A DNA stretch of 7,233 bases from Clostridia bacterium (GTDB lineage Bacteria; Bacillota_A; Clostridia; Oscillospirales; CAG-272): assembly GCA_017462445.1 (NCBI GenBank), contig JAFTRB010000043.1:1-7233 (forward strand), written 5' to 3'. The notes under the pieces were generated by a model that was not told where the DNA came from, made no database searches, and was given only the letters and a program-made list of their open reading frames with translations. This document shows, one piece after another, positions 5,368-7,233 of this stretch; the first letter of the stretch is position 1; each line of letters opens with the position of its first letter. Position numbers and translations under genes: made by a program.

Positions 5368-5375
5368 ATATCCCA

Positions 5376-5407
5376 AGAGCGCCCACCGTCCCGGTAGGCG
5401 CTTTTTT
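5376..5407 (+). terminator. Intrinsic terminator after the acyltransferase gene
   Basis: AGCGCC (5378-5383) pairs with GGCGCT (5397-5402) and ACCG (5385-5388) with CGGT (5392-5395), around a TCC loop and one C-A mismatch. Six T residues follow (5402-5407). It separates the acyltransferase transcript from the MATE gene. Confidence 0.5.
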
Positions 5408-5500
5408 ATAAAAAAGCCCGGCCCACAGAAGGCAAGCCCCGCGACCTCTCCTTTCCCAAGGGAGGCTTTGCTTCGGGAACGGACAAAAGAGATAGCCTGT
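5408..5500 (-). repeat. Degenerate intergenic repeat of the CCTCCC...GGGAGG kind
   Basis: Read on the minus strand the stretch contains AAAGCCTCCCTTGGGAAAGG, then a GGTCGCGGGGC segment, then GGGCTTTTTT. It resembles the small dispersed palindromic repeats with a CCTCCC/GGGAGG stem found between genes in many gut Clostridia. The pairing is imperfect, so it would be a decayed copy. The rest of the gap up to 5521 shows no gene. Confidence 0.5.
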
Positions 5501-5521
5501 TCAATTTTTTCTCTATTTCTA

Positions 5522-5549
5522 TTGCAAAAAAACAAAATTGGGAGATAAT
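5522..5549 (+). promoter_or_regulatory. Probable promoter of the MATE gene
   Basis: TTGCAA (5522-5527), a 16-base spacer and GATAAT (5544-5549), with expected transcription from about 5556. Weaker than the other promoters in the window, but it lies directly upstream of the ribosome site AAAAGGA (5564-5570). Confidence 0.5.
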
Positions 5550-5577
5550 AAAAGCAAAGAACGAAAAGGAAGCCATA

Positions 5578-6957
5578 ATGCAAGCGAAAACACGACTCTT
5601 AACCCGTGACAAAAGCTTTTACAAGTCACTTTTTCTCCTATCCCTCCCAATAGCATTACAAAACCTGATAACCTTCGCCGTTGGACTTGCCGACAATGTA
5701 ATGATAAGTCCGCTTGGCGATGCCGCTGTGTCGGGTGTATACATGGCAAACCAGATACAAACCCTGCTCCAGCTCGTCTCGGGCGGCGTGGAAAGCTCCA
5801 TTCTGGTCCTTGCCGCTCAATATCTCGGGCGCGGTGACACCGAGTCCATGCGCCGCATCTCGGCAATCGGTGTACGCATCGGCTCGCTGTTTGGCGCTTT
5901 GACAACTATTGTTTGCACACTGTTCCCGACATTTATTCTCTCCCTATTCACAAACAAGGCGGATATAATTGACACGGGTGCCCCCTATCTCTTTATTTTA
6001 GCCTTTTCCTTTATCCCCTTTACAATAACTCAATCGCTGATTGCCTCCGCCCGCTCCGCCGAGAATGCAAGGATAGGCTTATATGTTTCTCTGGCATCGC
6101 TGATAAGCAACATAACCCTCAATTACATTCTCATTTACGGCAAGCTCGGACTCCCGGCAATGGGCATTAAGGGCGCCGCCCTCGCCACCCTCATCTCCAG
6201 GCTTATCGAGTGCCTGATAATCGTCATCTACACCTTCCTCATTGAAAAGAAGCTTAAGCTCCGCCCCCGCTACCTTATCCGCTTTGACAAGAAGCTTTTC
6301 CTCGATTTCGTCCGCTACGGCGCGCCCCTGCTCCTCGGGCAAATCGTCTGGGCATCAAATATGCTCATCGGCTCGGGCATTATGGGCAGGCAGTCCGAGG
6401 ACGGAATAGTTGCCGCCTTGAGCATGGCAAACACAATGCACAACCTCGCCTATGTAGCAATGAACGGAATGGCAAACGCCGTCGGCATCATTACAGGCAA
6501 GACGGTGGGTAGCGGCGATACCGAGAAAATGAAGGAGTACGCAAGGACGACCCAGATAATTTTCGCATCGCTGGGTCTTATCACAGGTCTTGGTGTTCAG
6601 CTGCTTAAAGCCCCCTTCATCTCGCTCTATCAGGTCTCCCCGAACGCTATCGCCCAGGCGCACCTATTGATAAATGTCATCAGCGTCACCATAGTCGGCT
6701 CTTGCTACCAGGTTGCCTGCCTCTTCGGTCTTGTAAAGAGCGGCGGTGACACCGGCTTTGTGTTCCGTATGGACCTCATCTTCGTCTTTCTTGTTGTACT
6801 GCCCGCAGGAATGATAGCCTCCGCCCTTGGCGCGCCCGGCTGGGTGGTTTTCGCCTGTCTCAAATGTGACCAGATCCTTAAATGCTTCGTCGCCTTCTTC
6901 AAAATCCGCTCCTACAACTGGATGAAGAACCTGACTCGGGCAGGCGACGCCTCATAA
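5578..6957 (+). CDS. MATE family multidrug/metabolite efflux transporter
   Basis: An inner-membrane cation-coupled exporter of 459 residues, the usual length of the family (about 440-470). The sequence shows about 12 hydrophobic segments in two homologous halves. The first half has SLPIALQNLITFAVGLADNVMI, with the conserved LADNVM after helix 1, then the ANQIQTLLQ helix-2 region and AAQYLGRGD at the loop after it. The equivalent loop of the second half is GKTVGSGDTEKM. Family members exchange Na+ or H+ for drugs or organic cations; the substrate here cannot be read from sequence. Start at ATG 5578 with AAAAGGA seven bases before it. It is transcribed alone from 5522, and its stop lies only a few bases from the end of an IS200-type element, whose terminator probably ends its mRNA. 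The coding region looks intact. Confidence 0.5.
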   Translation: MQAKTRLLTRDKSFYKSLFLLSLPIALQNLITFAVGLADNVMISPLGDAAVSGVYMANQIQTLLQLVSGGVESSILVLAAQYLGRGDTESMRRISAIGVRIGSLFGALTTIVCTLFPTFILSLFTNKADIIDTGAPYLFILAFSFIPFTITQSLIASARSAENARIGLYVSLASLISNITLNYILIYGKLGLPAMGIKGAALATLISRLIECLIIVIYTFLIEKKLKLRPRYLIRFDKKLFLDFVRYGAPLLLGQIVWASNMLIGSGIMGRQSEDGIVAALSMANTMHNLAYVAMNGMANAVGIITGKTVGSGDTEKMKEYARTTQIIFASLGLITGLGVQLLKAPFISLYQVSPNAIAQAHLLINVISVTIVGSCYQVACLFGLVKSGGDTGFVFRMDLIFVFLVVLPAGMIASALGAPGWVVFACLKCDQILKCFVAFFKIRSYNWMKNLTRAGDAS

Positions 6958-6962
6958 TCAAA

Positions 6963-6983
6963 ACCACCACTAGAAGTGGTGGT
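6963..6983 (-). repeat. Terminal hairpin of the IS200-type right end
   Basis: ACCACCACT (6963-6971) and AGTGGTGGT (6975-6983) form a perfect nine-base stem with a three-base loop. It is the outermost hairpin and the most likely binding site of TnpA at this end. Confidence 0.5.
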
Positions 6984-6991
6984 ATGCACTG

Positions 6992-7030
6992 GCCCTTCAA
7001 GGGCATAATACTGGCAGAGCCTAAAGGCTC
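6992..7030 (-). repeat. Two inner hairpins of the IS200-type right end
   Basis: GCCC (6992-6995) pairs with GGGC (7001-7004) around TTCAA, and GAGCC (7017-7021) pairs with GGCTC (7026-7030) around TAAA. Together with the terminal hairpin they make a three-stem array between tnpA and the element's end. Confidence 0.5.
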
Positions 7031-7064
7031 ATTGAAAATCCGCCAACCGCAAATATTTCTCAGG

Positions 7065-7090
7065 CAGCCACTCAAGAGGCTGTCTTTTTT
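7065..7090 (+). terminator. Intrinsic terminator inside the IS200-type end
   Basis: CAGCC (7065-7069) pairs with GGCTG (7078-7082), followed by TCTTTTTT up to 7090. It faces transcripts entering from the MATE gene and ends right at the tnpA stop codon. IS200-family elements are known to shield tnpA from outside transcription, which would fit. Confidence 0.5.
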
Positions 7091-7233
7091 ATGCCTCGGG
7101 GTTCTTGCTACCCGTAAACGGGTCTATGTATTCCTTAAAACTCAATTGGTCACTCATTATGTCATCTTGCAGTTGGTTCTCTACATATTCTCGGATCGCT
7201 TTCTCGTTTCGACCGACAGTATCTACATACTAC
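7089..7233 (-). pseudogene. tnpA: IS200/IS605 transposase TnpA, C-terminal part with in-frame TAG
   Basis: The minus strand encodes YVDTVGRNEKAIREYVENQ, then a short segment leading to QLSFKEYIDPFTGSKNPEA and TAA (7089-7091). This is the C-terminal end of Y1 (HUH) TnpA transposases: the YVDTVG element, the tyrosine-helix segment up to ENQ, and the DPFTG tail. The codon just before YVDTVG is TAG (7232-7230), at a position that is usually Tyr or Phe, one base from a Tyr codon. This frame is therefore broken unless TAG is read as sense. The catalytic HUH motif lies outside the window. The family assignment is firm; the pseudogene call depends on that single codon at the window edge. Confidence 0.5.

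Larger units (their letters stand above)
6958..7233 (-). mobile_element. IS200/IS605-type insertion sequence, right end (partial)
   Basis: The minus-strand end of a Y1-transposase (tnpA) gene stops at 7089 and is followed, towards 6958, by about 130 bases with three perfect hairpins. This is the expected layout of an IS200/IS605 right end: subterminal hairpins recognised as single strands, no terminal inverted repeats and no target duplication. The outer boundary is not certain; it is probably at or just after the TTTTGATT (minus strand) beyond the last hairpin, next to the MATE stop codon. The left end lies outside the window. No tnpB is seen. Confidence 0.5.

Noticed and set aside
6958..7030. 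Hairpin array as a CRISPR or riboswitch
   Set aside because: The three stems differ in sequence and there are no spacers; the position behind tnpA fits an IS200/IS605 right end.
1..7233. A defence system, toxin-antitoxin pair, biosynthetic cluster or prophage
   Set aside because: No nuclease, helicase, toxin, phage or biosynthetic genes are present; apart from the structured RNA and the IS end the genes are ordinary chromosomal ones.

Overview
The window looks like chromosomal DNA from an uncultured or gut-type member of the Firmicutes, class Clostridia (Oscillospiraceae/Lachnospiraceae-like). The reasons are: strong GGAGG-type ribosome binding sites, sigma-A promoters of the TTGACA-N17-TATAAT type, AT-rich intergenic DNA around coding DNA of roughly 50% GC, lipoproteins with Clostridia-style signal peptides, a Clostridia-type CxxC-repeat lipoprotein, and an IS200-like transposase tail. 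This placement is inference from sequence style, not a database match.

Layout. Positions 1-~309 hold no convincing protein but fold into a dense set of perfect stems on the + strand. This is a structured non-coding RNA, possibly of the raiA class. Its 3' end touches the stop codon of a minus-strand RpiR/MurR-type phosphosugar regulator (307-1146). Behind that gene lies a 630-base AT-rich divergent region with the rpiR promoter, five near-identical TGAAA..TTTCA palindromes that are probably its operators, a tandem repeat, a + strand promoter and a leader hairpin. Then come a + strand lipoprotein with five CxxC pairs (1779-2414), a bidirectional terminator, and a minus-strand pair coupled by an ATGA overlap: a small DUF5104-like lipoprotein (3234-3752) followed by a PPP-type metallophosphatase (2542-3237). 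A divergent promoter region (3753-3924) leads to a PlsC-like acyltransferase with a zinc ribbon (3925-5235), a strong terminator, then a MATE efflux transporter with its own promoter (5578-6957). The window ends in the right end of an IS200/IS605-type element, whose tnpA tail (minus strand) carries an in-frame TAG.

How the parts work together. No single pathway links all the genes. The clearest units are (i) the regulator with its own operator cluster, (ii) the lipoprotein-phosphatase pair, and (iii) separately transcribed envelope genes for phospholipid acylation and drug/metabolite export. The best candidates for something little described are the 5' structured RNA with a 16-base motif after each domain, and the five-operator array. 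Two in-frame TAG codons (after the acyltransferase and inside tnpA) followed by protein-like sequence are a weaker point to check.
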